NCBI GenBank assembly: GCA_006384855.1 | Contig: VCJN01001321.1 | Span: 62,001 to 126,000 of the forward strand | DNA length: 64,000 nt | Source of the DNA: Tetraselmis striata | Lineage: Eukaryota > Chlorophyta > Chlorodendrophyceae > Chlorodendrales > Chlorodendraceae | Reading direction: 5' to 3' | Shown here: positions 37,463-48,292 of the stretch, one piece after another | Layout of the letters: the number at the start of each line of letters is the position of its first letter | How positions within the stretch are numbered: the stretch's first letter is position 1 | Translations under genes and position numbers: made by a program | Notes under the pieces: generated by a model | Told to the model about the DNA's origin: nothing | Database searches by the model: none | What the model saw: the letters and a program-made list of their open reading frames with translations, nothing else

Positions 37463-40400
37463 GTGGGGGGAGGACCAGAGGCGGGTCCTGCGCCGTGCTC
37501 TCCTCCTTCCCACTGGGCATGTGGATTGGTGGCGATGGGAGCACATCAGGGACCTAGACGTAACTTCGTGGCGCATGTGGTGAACCGCTGCCTAGCGGGG
37601 CGGTGCCACTCGCGCACTGCGGCTTTCTTGGCGAGTAGCACCGTCTTCGCGCTCCACAAGGACGACCCCGCCACGCGCGAGGGGCGGGCGAAGAACGGCG
37701 AGCCGCTGCGAGTACGCCCGCTTGGCGTCGGCTCCGTGCTGGTGCGCCTGGCCTCCGCCCACGCTCTGGTGCAGGTGGGTGCGGATGCGCGGGAGGCCAT
37801 GGGCCCGGTGCAACGCAGCTTTCAGTCGGGAGCTGGCTGTGAGACGGCGTATATGAGCATGCGGGTGGCGCTGCAACTTTTCGGCGGGCGTGGTACTGGT
37901 GGGAAAGGACTACTACTCCTGGATATTCGGAATGCCTTCAATGAGGTATCCCGGGGTGCGATACTTTACGGCTTGCTTCAGCACCCGCGGCTACATGGCC
38001 TGATCCCTTTTTTCCAGATGTTGTACGATCGCCCTAGCGACCTGTACTACTACGCGACGGATGATCCCGGTACTTTGCGCGCCACCCTACAGTCTCGTAC
38101 GGGTGTACGCCAGGGTGATGTCCTGGGCCCGCTATACTTCTGCCTCGCTATCGCGGGCCCAGTGCAAGCGGTTGTGGCTCGTACCGCCGCTGATACTTTT
38201 TGCCAGAGTTTTGCGGATGATTGTGGCGCGGCCACTGCCGCGGCCCACGTTCCGCGCGTTTTCGACGAGTACTGCACGGAGCTTTCCAAAGTCGGACTGG
38301 TGGTACAGGACAGTAAGACGCGGTACGTTCGTCACCCCGACAGCGAGTCCGAGTTGCGGACAGTACGGGAGAAGTTGGCCCCGGGAGGATTTCGGACCCC
38401 GGCCGATGATCCTGTCCAGGATGGCGCCGTGTACCTGGGTGCTCCTATTAGCCATTACCCCGAGTGGATGACCGGCGCGTTGGGGCGGCGCCGGGAGGCC
38501 CACGCCAAACTGTTGGAGCGCATCGCCTCGTTTGACACGTCGGGATACAGCTGCCACCATGGGGCCATGCGGCTGCTGGTCGTATGCGCGGTGCGGCAGA
38601 CTGGCTTCCTCCGCCGCATGATGCCGCCGTCGGAGCTGGACCCTTTCTTGGAGCCCGTGGACGCCGCCAACATTTCGGCTGCGTTTTCGCTGCTTGGCCT
38701 GGACGCTTGCGACCAGTCTACACCGCGCATGGAGGCTGCAATCGTTCAGATGAGTATGCCCGCGGATTTTGGCGGTCTGAATCTGGCCTTGCTGCAGTCC
38801 GAGGCCCCGGCGGCGTTTTATTCCGCGCAATCGGTTGTCCTGCCAAAGCTGGTACGGGAGTACGGGCCCGCCCTTGGCCCCTTATACGAGGCGGTCCGCG
38901 CCGAGGTGTCGTCCGTGGCTACGAGTGCTTTGCCATGGGCGCGTGAGACGCGCCGCGTGTACGAGACTGTACGGGCCCTAACCACGTTACCGCAAGAAGA
39001 TGTGCGGCGCGCACGCGCGGCGTATGGGCACGCCCACGAGATCTTCGAGTTACTTACGGTCAGTAATGCTACGACCACCGCTGCATCGGATCCAGCAGCT
39101 GGTACTACGACCCGTACGGGTACGAGCACTAGCGGAGGATTGCGCGTCACCACATCTCCTTTTACGGCCACTCCTCTTGGAGTTGGTACTGGTGAGGCCG
39201 CCTCTGCTGCCCAGCAATTGCTTCCTATCGGTGGAACGAGTACTGCCAATACCGTTACTACATGCGCTTTTGTAGCTCTGAAGATACCGTCGCCGGGCGA
39301 ATTAGTGGCACACCCTCCGTCAGCAGCCACTGTTTCCCTCCCAGAATCGCTGCCAGGTTCTACTGCTCCGCCCTCGGGTACGGGTTCGGGTGCGACCTCC
39401 GATGATCAACCCACGACCATGGTTGTCCAACGCCACCTCAGCCGTGCGATTCGCTTGCGTGACTTCGTGGCCCTCGATCTCAACTTCCAACGTACTGGTG
39501 CAGCGGCCTCGCGACTTGATACCCTGCGCCTGTACAGCGCCTGCGGGCCGGGCTCCCTATCACTTTTCCAGTCGGATCACGAGTCCGCCCGCAAGATTCC
39601 CCATGCTGCTTATTATGCGGCCGCCGCTGCGCGGGTACTGGGCCTTTGCCCGCGCGGAGGTTCCGCGCTTGTCACTTGCCCTGGCCCAACGTGTGGTATT
39701 GATCCCTTATGGCTTCGCTCTACGGATGGCTCGAACCGGAGCGCTACGGATTTCATCGTGGATCATCTACCCATATGCCCCGTAGCGAACTACAAGCACC
39801 GCATGCATACCGCTTTGAAGAATCTGTGGGCATCTGTGGCAATTGATGCGGGGGCGGTGCTTGACCGGGACCGCTCGGGAGCCGGCGACTTGACCCTTGA
39901 GACGAGTGGGCTGCGCCCAGCGGACCGCTCGCGGCCGTCGGACCTGACGCTGGCGGGGAGGGGAGGGGCAGCGTGCGATTACATGATCGACTTCGCGTGC
40001 GTGTCCTCCACGACCCCCACTTGGAGCAACGACCCCCGCTGGTGCATCCCGGGAATCGCGGCGACCGAGGCGGAGCATGCTACGTTGGCAGCGGACCGGG
40101 CGTCTTCCGCCCCAGTGCAGGGTGTTCACCGGTACTACCCTTTTGTGGTTGAGGACCGCGGCCGACTCGGGAAGTCCGCTTTGACTGTGGTCTACATCTT
40201 CGCGGTGCTGTTGGCTGTGCGCAACTTCTCTGGCGGTCCTTCCGCCCCGACCTCTTGCTTTCTTCGTGGTCAATCCGTTCAGGCACTTCGAAACTTTGTC
40301 GCCGGCCAACCTGCTGAGTTCCGCCGTCACCTGTCGCGCACACGGCGGGGGCTGTTGCAGCGGGTCTCGGCTTGCGTGCATGGTACCCTGGGCGGCATTC

Positions 40401-40495
40401 TCTCTGCCGGTGTGCAGATGGCCAAGTCTGATGCGTGTGCTCGTGCCCACTCTGCGTCTTCTCATGTTACTGCTTCCACCCCGCAGTCGCTGTAG
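37463..40495 (+). CDS. Reverse transcriptase with C-terminal restriction-like endonuclease
   Basis: An open frame of 1010 codons. RT motif A is LLLLDIRNAFNE (D154), motif B GVRQGDVLGPLYF (from 214) and motif C QSFADD (D252, D253): the three catalytic Asp are intact. About 300 residues of thumb and linker follow, with a Ser/Thr/Ala-rich stretch (about 535-660). Then comes a zinc-binding-like cluster (C739, C743, DHLPIC...H) and a PD-(D/E)XK-type segment: RPSD (D827), DYMID (D839/D843), an acidic helix EAEH and FVVEDRGRLG (about 893-902), like the RLE of R2-type elements. It would nick the target and copy RNA by target-primed reverse transcription. The true N-terminus is frameshifted: TGHVDWWRWEH, expected upstream, lies in another frame at 37,515-37,550, so the first ~35 residues here are spurious and the copy is probably inactive. 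Confidence 0.9.
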   Translation: MGGGPEAGPAPCSPPSHWACGLVAMGAHQGPRRNFVAHVVNRCLAGRCHSRTAAFLASSTVFALHKDDPATREGRAKNGEPLRVRPLGVGSVLVRLASAHALVQVGADAREAMGPVQRSFQSGAGCETAYMSMRVALQLFGGRGTGGKGLLLLDIRNAFNEVSRGAILYGLLQHPRLHGLIPFFQMLYDRPSDLYYYATDDPGTLRATLQSRTGVRQGDVLGPLYFCLAIAGPVQAVVARTAADTFCQSFADDCGAATAAAHVPRVFDEYCTELSKVGLVVQDSKTRYVRHPDSESELRTVREKLAPGGFRTPADDPVQDGAVYLGAPISHYPEWMTGALGRRREAHAKLLERIASFDTSGYSCHHGAMRLLVVCAVRQTGFLRRMMPPSELDPFLEPVDAANISAAFSLLGLDACDQSTPRMEAAIVQMSMPADFGGLNLALLQSEAPAAFYSAQSVVLPKLVREYGPALGPLYEAVRAEVSSVATSALPWARETRRVYETVRALTTLPQEDVRRARAAYGHAHEIFELLTVSNATTTAASDPAAGTTTRTGTSTSGGLRVTTSPFTATPLGVGTGEAASAAQQLLPIGGTSTANTVTTCAFVALKIPSPGELVAHPPSAATVSLPESLPGSTAPPSGTGSGATSDDQPTTMVVQRHLSRAIRLRDFVALDLNFQRTGAAASRLDTLRLYSACGPGSLSLFQSDHESARKIPHAAYYAAAAARVLGLCPRGGSALVTCPGPTCGIDPLWLRSTDGSNRSATDFIVDHLPICPVANYKHRMHTALKNLWASVAIDAGAVLDRDRSGAGDLTLETSGLRPADRSRPSDLTLAGRGGAACDYMIDFACVSSTTPTWSNDPRWCIPGIAATEAEHATLAADRASSAPVQGVHRYYPFVVEDRGRLGKSALTVVYIFAVLLAVRNFSGGPSAPTSCFLRGQSVQALRNFVAGQPAEFRRHLSRTRRGLLQRVSACVHGTLGGILSAGVQMAKSDACARAHSASSHVTASTPQSL

Positions 40496-40564
40496 AGGAC
40501 CTTTCTGATTGCCTTTTATTTTGGTGATTTCCGATATCGCATTCTGCTGCTAGCTCAGGTAATA

Positions 40565-42943
40565 ATACTTCCCACAGCCAGGAACGTCAGCATCGCTCGC
40601 CGTCACACGCTGGATGGATGTTGGCAAATCCGTGCAAGGAAGCGGCTGCCGGGGAATTATTGGATGTGGTGCCCAAGCGGGTTGTGCGCAAGCTCGGCAA
40701 ACTCCAGGCACACACCTTAGACGGATTCTGCAATATTTACATGCGAGTTTCAACCTCAACCGGTCATATGGTTTCCAACAGTGGTTATGCCTATTGTTTT
40801 TTGAACCTAAGCTAACTGAGGAGAGGTGCTGCACCGCAGCTTCGGATAAAATACCATATCCTCCCAGGCGGGTCAATAGCATTTCATCCAACCTCGGACG
40901 TGCGAATCTGCAGATGATACGCACACCATGCACATCCGTACATTCGCATCATGCGTTGATGTCGATAATAATTTAGACAGCAGGCAAGCAACTTTTGCTT
41001 ATATTCCAAATGACATCGGATCATTACATGCCGAACCGGTGCAAATGCTAGAACAATACCTGAAGGTATTTCGGTCTCCGACTGGCGGTTTCTTGCTCAC
41101 TCCACCAACGACATCGGGGTTGACGATGGTGAGAGCTGCAAGTGCAACATGCCACTGCTCAGAAGCGGGCAGGACGAGAGCGCTTTCAAGGCGTTTGCAA
41201 GGTCCAAGCGTGTTTTGGTACGTTTGGGTAGTGAACGACAAGATGCCTCTCTACAAGAAGGGCAAGGGCACTGGCGAGATGGCTTCAGCGTTCACTGACG
41301 AGTGCTCAAGCTCCCACCTGCTCCACTGGAGAAGACCAATGCTTGGCGTGCTGAGCAGCTCCCGCCACGGCCGCCTTTGGAGGCGAGTCCAGGGCTCATG
41401 TACATGCGGTACGGCACATGTGTGTGGTGGACATACGACAGCTTCGCTGAGCAAGTGGAGGCAATGATGGATTGCTACGAGGTACTCTTCCCGGAGTTTC
41501 AAATTTGCATCAAGGTTGATCACAGCCAGGGCCATGCAAAGAAAAGGGTGGGAGCGCTGTGTGTCACCGACATGAACTTGAAATGGGGCGGCAAGAAGGA
41601 TCCCATTCGTCCTGGAGAAGGGTCCTGGATGACGAATGATTGCGTCTGCAGTCATCAGCCTGCGATGATGACAGAAATACGTAAGTGCGCTGCTCCATTG
41701 TGTTGTTGTGTTGCTGCATGTATATTGATTCGAGCAAACATGCATAGCACAATCCTTCACATGAAAAGTGCTGACTGACGTGACACTCAATTGTATGCAC
41801 GCCCCGATGGCACTGTCACTCACCACGATTGCCGCGTCTGTGCTGTCACTGTTCAACACTTCGTTTTCCCAGAGCCTCAGTCAGGTGCTCCGCCATCTCC
41901 ACCTACTTGGTACCACCCCGATGCCCCGCCATTTGACATCACCGGCACTAACTCCAAGGGCGAGGTAGTGGTGACACAGCCTGGATATGTGGGCAAGAAC
42001 AAGGGGGTCAAGCAAGTTCTGTGGGAGCGCGGTCTGTGGGAAATTGGCATGTAGCTTGAGAGCGCTCACAAGGTGCTAGCCAACCTTGAAGACCTCAATT
42101 CGGAGAAGTCTGCGTTGGAGGAGCTAGTCAACAGCCGAGGGCACGTTCTTCTCATGAGCCCGAAAGATCACCCTGAGCTTGCTGGCAAGGGCGTGGAGTA
42201 CGCTTGGGGAGCTGCCAAGCTGCTCTTCCGCAAGATCAATCACTGCAAGGTGAAGAACATGCACATCAACATCCTTCGAGTTATGGACACCGACTACCTC
42301 ACGTTTGAGAGACGCCGCTAGTTTGCAAGGAAAGCACGAGACTAAAGGAACGCCTACGATTGCTGCAAGGTGGGGCTCGAGCAGGTGGAAGGGATAAAGA
42401 CACACTCGAAGGCTCATCGTTGCACGATGCACCTGGACACGGGTTTCTTGATGCGCACCTTGGACATCGACATCCCACAGACGGGCGCGGCCTTGCGGAC
42501 TGCCGTCCGGAGCACCCAAGCCGCCCTCGATCGCCGAGACAGCGCAGCTGAGGCACCGAAGTCCAGCAGTTGGGTATTGGGTGACGGACTGCACAACTGT
42601 GGGCTGCGTGCACGAACTGGTGAATGCGCCATCCTGGGCTGGTCCGACCCGCCGAGCGGCGACGCGCGCTGCAGAATTTATTTTCCGGAATTTACATTAT
42701 ATCGAATAGTATTCGTATTATCATTTGTAATTAAAGCGACACCGCCGACTAATAACCGCAAAAGGGGGTGGTCTTTGCCTTGTTCCTGAGCACGAATGGG
42801 GACCAAACTCGAAAATCCCAACGGACAAAAGTTGCCTTCGCAGGTGGGCTTTCAGGCGCAACTTGTCCGACTTCATTCTGTTAAGTATCGGCGTCAAAAA
42901 TTCTGGCACAAGTAAAAGTACATTCTTAAGTGAACCTCCCCTG
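40565..42943 (+). mobile_element. DDE transposon B: left-truncated near-identical duplicate of A
   Basis: It matches 34,292-36,670 at a constant offset of 6,273 bp with only a handful of substitutions (for example G/T near 35,824/42,097 and C/A near 35,634/41,907). The left end is missing: retrotransposon copy 1 abuts it at 40,565. The right end TGAACCTCCCCTG and TA (42,944-42,945) are kept. The transposase carries the same stops (42,052 and 42,319) and frameshifts as copy A, so the damage predates duplication. Confidence 0.88.
41143..42463 (+). pseudogene. DDE-superfamily transposase, inactivated (copy B)
   Basis: Same segments and lesions as the copy at 34,870-36,190: DESAF (41,173), VDHSQGH (41,518) and GVEYAWG (42,196) in order, separated by the same frameshifts, donor-like ACGTAAGTG and stop codons. 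Two identical dead copies cannot have arisen by their own transposition after inactivation, unless another copy supplied transposase; tandem duplication is simpler. Confidence 0.8.
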
Positions 42944-43158
42944 TAGCCTTTTTGTAATGCACACCAGTAGTCAGCGGCAAGCTTTTACGCGGCTTGTAGA
43001 TTTAATCTGTTTTACAAATTAATACGTCTCTTAAAAAAACAAATTACTGACAAATCTAACGCTAAAAGCAGTATTACCCGGAAAAAACACAGTGTTACAA
43101 GATCAAGACTACAAGCCGGCTAAAAGCGGCCCGCATCCCGCACCAGGCTCAACCCAAG
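42944..43158 (+). repeat. Repeat unit U, copy after transposon B
   Basis: Equivalent to 36,671-36,890 and ending at AGGCTCAACCCAAG, where a further partial transposon copy begins directly at 43,159. Confidence 0.75.
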
Positions 43159-43562
43159 CTGAGGCACCGAAGTCCAGCGGTTGGGTATTGGGTGACTGAC
43201 TGCACAACTGTGGGCTGCGTGCACGAACTGGTGAATGCGCCATCCTGGGCTGGTCCGACCCGCCAAGTTGCGCGGCGACGCGCGCTGCAGAATTTATTTT
43301 CCGGAATTTACATTATATCGAATAGTATTCGTATTATCATTTGTAATTAAAGCGACACCGCCGACTAATAACCGCAAAAGGGGGTGGTCTTTGCCTTGTT
43401 CCTGAGCACGAATGGGGACCAAACTCGAAAATCCCAACGGACAAAAGTTGCCTTCGCAGGTGGGCTTTCAGGCGCAACTTGTCCGACTTCATTCTGTTAT
43501 TAAGTATCGGCGTCAAAAATTCTGGCACAAGTAAAAGTACATTCTTAAGTGAACCTCCCCTG
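43159..43562 (+). mobile_element. DDE transposon right-end fragment (third copy)
   Basis: It starts CTGAGGCACCGAAGTCC, equal to 36,276 and 42,549, and ends with TGAACCTCCCCTG at 43,562 before TA. It differs from copies A and B by small indels (an added TTGCG-like block near 43,265 and an extra ATT near 43,499). Only the 3' non-coding end is present. Confidence 0.82.
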
Positions 43563-44610
43563 TAGCCTTTTTGTAATGCACACCAGTAGTCAGCGGCAAG
43601 CTTTTACGCGGCTTGTAGATTTAATCTGTTTTACAAATTAATACAGTGACTATACCGATAATAAACATTGCGTCCCCCCCCCCCCCCCCCCCCCCCGTTC
43701 ACTGTATCGGTATGTTCACTATATCGGTGTTCATTATAAGCAGGCCCACCCGACCGCTATAGTAAACGGTTTACTAAATCGGCACTATTGTTTATTGTAA
43801 CGGTGACCCCGTTCACTGTAGCAGTCTGTGCCCATGCAAGGCAACATGTGACTCTGGATTTGTGTTTCAAGAGTTCTTGGTTACTTTACATGGCTTTCTA
43901 AGGTGCCGGAGAGGGCAGGAGTGACTACGGTGCTGGGGGGCGGGGAGCGGGAGGGAAGAATTCACGGACGGAGGCCTGCAGGAAGTTGCTGCACCCTTGC
44001 GCGCCACAGCGCTCTAGGCTGGGTTGAGGCCCTCCAGGCCTTATCCTGCAGTTGTATAGATAGGAACAGCGCTGCTCGGTGGGCGTCGCCATGGCGCGAT
44101 GGCGACAGACGCGGTGGGGCAGTTGAGTGGCTGTGGGCGCAATGTGCCGCAGTGTGCCGCCGCCGCCGCCGCCGCCGAGTGGCTGTAGAGGCCTCTGCGC
44201 CCGTACTGGAACCGTACCGGCTATCGGAACACGCCAACGGCCGGGTTCGGCGTCGGCAACACTGCCGTTATGTAGAAAAGTTAACTATATCGGTATAGTT
44301 TGGGGCATTGTGTCCCCCCCCCCCCGTTCACTATAGCGGTAAGTTTATTATATTGGTAAGTTTATTATAGGGGTATACATAGGGATTTTTCCCGGTGTTA
44401 AGAATCCGTCCCCCCCCCCCCCCCCCGTTCACTATATCGGTATGTTCACTATATCGGTATTCATTATATCGGTATAGTCACTGTACGTCTCTTAAAAAAA
44501 ACAAATTACTGACAAATCTAACGCTAAAAGCAGTATTACCCGGAAAAAACACAGTATTACAAGATCAACACTACAAGCCGGCTAAAAGCGGCCCGCATCC
44601 CGCACCAGGC
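43563..44610 (+). repeat. Repeat unit U split by an inverted-repeat element
   Basis: Bases 43,563-43,643 and 44,484-44,610 together equal the U unit. The interruption is the 840-bp TA-flanked element at 43,644-44,483. Confidence 0.75.
43644..44483. mobile_element. 840-bp TA-flanked non-autonomous DNA transposon (MITE-like)
   Basis: The empty site is known from the paralogous sequence ACAAATTAATACGTCTCTT (36,742-36,760). Here TA is duplicated around an insert beginning CAGTGACTATACCGATA and ending TATCGGTATAGTCACTG, a perfect 17-base inverted repeat. Subterminal direct repeats of TTCACTATATCGGTATG and three C tracts lie inside. The middle (43,900-44,270) is GC-rich with a CCG run and no transposase motifs. 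A TA target and CAGTG end indicate mobilisation by a Tc1/mariner- or pogo-type transposase from elsewhere. Confidence 0.88.
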
Positions 44611-47600
44611 TCAACCCAAGAGGTAGGGGCACCTCCACAAATCCCCGGCGCGAAGCGCCGCTTAGTACCCTATTCATAGTATTAATTCGCGGTTCTGGCG
44701 GGGGCGGTGGTGGAGGTGGGCGCGCGGCGCTGCGATGGCGCGGGTGCAGTCGTCGACGCCCGGGATGGCGGCGAGTTACACAATTACCATATGGAGGCGG
44801 GGGAGCTGCCGGCGGGCACGTCTCGGAGTGCCCGCCGGCTGAAGCGCCGGCGATCTGCGAGGGCGCGGGCGGCTTTTGCAGATGAGGCCGCGGAGGGGGG
44901 CGCCGATGCTGCGGCGGATGGGGTGTCGCCGGCAGTGGTAGATGCTCACCGCCGGGCGGCGAAACTCACCGTTGTGCAGGAGCTGCGCCGCGCTCGCCAG
45001 GCGCCGGATACCGCCGACCGCGGTATGGTGTCCGACGCCGCTGCGGCGCCCCCTGTCCTGGAAGGCCTCCATCCGCCTCCTCCCCCCACCGACCCGGAGT
45101 ACCCCCCCCCCCCCCCCCCCCGAGGAACCGCCGGACCTGCGGCGGGCGCCGCCGTCGTGGGGTATGTAGCAATGCGGATGAGGTTCGGCGGTGGGGGGAG
45201 GACCAGAGGCGGGTCCTGCGCCGTGCTCCCCGCCTTTCCACTGGGCATGTGGATTGGTGGCGATGGGAGCACATCAGGGACCTAGACGTACCTTTGTGGC
45301 GCATGTGGTGAACCGCTGCCTAGCGGGGCGGTGCCACTCGCGCACTGCGGCTTTCTTGGCGAGTAGCACCGTCTTCGCGCTCCACAAGGACGACCCCGCC
45401 ACGCGCGAGGGGCGGGCGAAGAACGGCGAGCCGCTGCGAGTACGCCCGCTTGGCGTCGGCTCCGTGCTGGTGCGCCTGGCCTCCGCCCACGCTCTGGTGC
45501 ATGTGGGTGCGGATGCGCTGGAGGCCATGGGCCCGGTTTCAGTCGGGAGCTGGCTGTGAGACGGCGTACATGAGCATGCGGGTGGCGCTGCAGCTTTTCG
45601 GTGGACGTGGTAATACTAGTGGGAAAGGGCTACTACTCCTGCATATTCGGAATGCCTTCAATGAGGTATCCCGGGGTGCGATACTTTACGGCTTGATTCA
45701 ACACCCGCGTCTACATGGCATGATCCTTTTTTTCCGGATGTTGTACGACTGTCCCAACGACCTGCACTACTACGCGCCGGATGATCCCGGTACTTTGCGC
45801 GCCACCCTACAGTCTCTTATGGGTGCATTGTGCGCTAGGGCGATGTGTTGGGCCCGCTATATTTATGCCTCGCTATATTGCGGGCCCGGTGCAAGCAGTC
45901 GTGGCTCGTACCGCCGCTGATACTTTGTGCCAGAGTTTCGCGGATGATTGCGGCGCGGTTACTGCCACGGCTCACGTTCCGCGTGTTTTTGACGAGTATT
46001 GTACGGAGCTTTTCAAAGTACATGACACTAATACGCGGTACGTTTGTCACCCCGGTCACAGCGAGGCCGAGTTGCGGGTTGTGCGGGCGAAGTTGGTCCC
46101 GGGAGGGTTTCGTACTCCGGCCGACGACCCTGTCCGGGATGGCGCCATGCACCTGGGTGCTCCTATTAGCCATTACCCCACATGGATGACCGGTGCGTTG
46201 GGGCGGCGCCGGGAGGCCCACGCCGCACTGTTGGAGCGCATCGCCTCGTTTGACACGTCGGGATACGGCTGCCACCATGGGACCATGCGGCTGCTGGTCG
46301 TATGCGCGGTGCGGCAGACCGGCTTCTCAGCCGCATGATGCCGCCATCCGAACTGGACCCTTTCTTGATGGCGGCCGTGGACGCCGCCAACATTTCGGCT
46401 GCATTTTCGTTGCTTGGTCTGGACGCTTGCGACCAGTCTACACCTCGCATGGAGGTTGAGATTGTCCAGATGACTATGCCCGCGGGTTCTGGCGGTTTGA
46501 ATATGGCCTTGCCGCAGTCCAAGGCCCCTGCGGCATTTCATTCCGCGCAATCGGTTGTCCTGCCAAAGCTTGTACGCACGGGAGTACGGGCCCGCCCTTG
46601 GCCCCTTATACGAGGCGGTCCGCGCCGAGGTGTCGTCCGTGGCTACGAGTGCTTTGCCATGGGCGCGTGAGACGCGCCGCGTGTACGAGACTGTACGGGC
46701 CCTAACCACGTTACCGCAAGAAGATGTGCGGCGCGCACGCGCGGCGTATGGGCACGCCCACGAGATCTTCGAGTTACTTACGGTCAGTAATGCTACGACC
46801 ACCGCTGCATCGGATCCAGCAGCTGGTACTACGACCCGTACGGGTACGAGCACTAGCGGAGGATTGCGCGTCACCACATCTCCTTTTACGGCCACTCCTC
46901 TTGGAGTTGGTACTGGTGAGGCCGCCTCTGCTGCCCAAGCAACAATCGCTTCCTATCGATGGTACGAGTACTACCAATACTGTTACTACATGCGCTTATT
47001 GTGTAGCTCTCAAGATACCCGCGAATTAGTGGCTCCCCCTCCGTCAGCGGCAACTCCTTCCCTAGATACTAGAACCGCAGCCAGGCGGTACTACATCTCC
47101 GCCCTCGGGTGCGGGTTCGGGTGCTGCCTCCGATGATCAACCCACGTCCATATGGTTGTCCAACGCCACCTCAGCCGTGTGATTCGCTTGCGTGACTTCA
47201 TGACCCTCGTTCTTGGCTTCCAGCGTACGGGTGACGTGGCTTCGCGACTTGATACCCTGCGCTTGTACAGCACGTGCGGGCCGGGCTCCCTATTGCTTTT
47301 CCAATCCGATCACGAGTCAGCCCGCAAGATTCCCCATGCTGCTTATTCGGCCGCCGCTACGCGGGTGCTGGGCCTTCGCCCGCGCCGGGGTTCCGCGCTT
47401 GTCACATGCCCTAGCCCCACGTGTGGTATTGACCCCTTATGGTTTCGGTCTACGGATGGCTCGAAACAGAACGCTACGGATTTTGTCGTGGATCATCTAC
47501 CCATTTGCCCCGTCGCGAATTACAAGCACTGCACGCATATTGCTTTCATTGAAAAAAATGTGGGCTTCCGTGGCGATTGAATCGGGGGCGGTGCTCGACC

Positions 47601-48292
47601 GGGATTGCTCGGGAGTCGGCGACTTGACCCTTGAGACAAGTGGGTTGCGCCCAACGGACCTCTCACGGCCGTCGGACTTGACGCTGGCGGGGTGGGGGGG
47701 GGGGGGGAGGGGGACGGCGTGCGATTACATTATCGATTTCGCGTGCGTGTCCTCCACGACCCCTACTTGGGGCAACGACCCCCGCTGGTGCCCCCCGGGG
47801 ATCGCGGCGACCGAGGCGGAACACAACAAGTTGGTGGCGGACCGGGCTTCTGCTGCCCCGGTTCATGGTGTGCGCCGGTACTACATACTACCCTTTTATT
47901 TGTGGTTGAGGACCGCGGTCGTCTCGGAAAATACGCTTTGACGGTGGTCTACATCTTCGCGGTGTTGCTGGCTGTGCGCAACTTGCCTGGCGGTCCTTCC
48001 GCCCCGACTTTTTGCTTCCTACGTGGCCATTCCGTCCAGGCTCTCCGGAACTTTGCCGCCAGCCAACCCGTTGAGTTCCACCATTATCTGTCGCGCACGC
48101 GGCGGGGGTTGTTGCAGCGAGTCTCTGCTTGCGTGCATGGTACCTTGGGCGGCATTCTCTCTGCCGGAGTACATACGGCCAAGTCTGATGCGTCTGCCGT
48201 GGTTATTCCGCACCCTCTTGCTGTAGGACGTTTCCTACATTGAATTTTCGGGTGATTTCCTGATCGCCTTTTGCAGCTAGCTCATCATGTAA
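44611..48292 (+). pseudogene. Non-LTR retrotransposon copy 2, many frameshifts
   Basis: The 5' ~930 bases (44,611-45,535) are almost identical to copy 1. The rest is clearly homologous but diverged, with frameshifts near 45,540, 45,830, 46,330, 46,580, 46,950, 47,130, 47,560 and 47,900. RT motif A survives as HIRNAFNE (first Asp changed to His), and the GVRQG motif B is disrupted. It keeps RPSDLTLAG, DYIIDFACVSS and VVEDRGRLG in separate frames. A stretch of about 360 bases at 46,580-46,940 is identical to copy 1. It ends at GCTAGCTCA (about 48,277-48,285). Not functional. Confidence 0.85.

Larger units (their letters stand above)
36891..40560 (+). mobile_element. Non-LTR retrotransposon copy 1 (least damaged)
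   Basis: From a GC-rich 5' region shared with copy 2, through an N-terminal ORF and the RT-endonuclease ORF, to the 3' end GCTAGCTCA (about 40,549-40,557). Four copies in the window stop at this same motif without a poly(A) tail. Reverse transcriptase plus a C-terminal restriction-like endonuclease places it with R2/NeSL/CRE-like early-branching non-LTR elements rather than APE-type LINEs. The 5' boundary is uncertain because repeat U adjoins it in both long copies. Confidence 0.8.
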
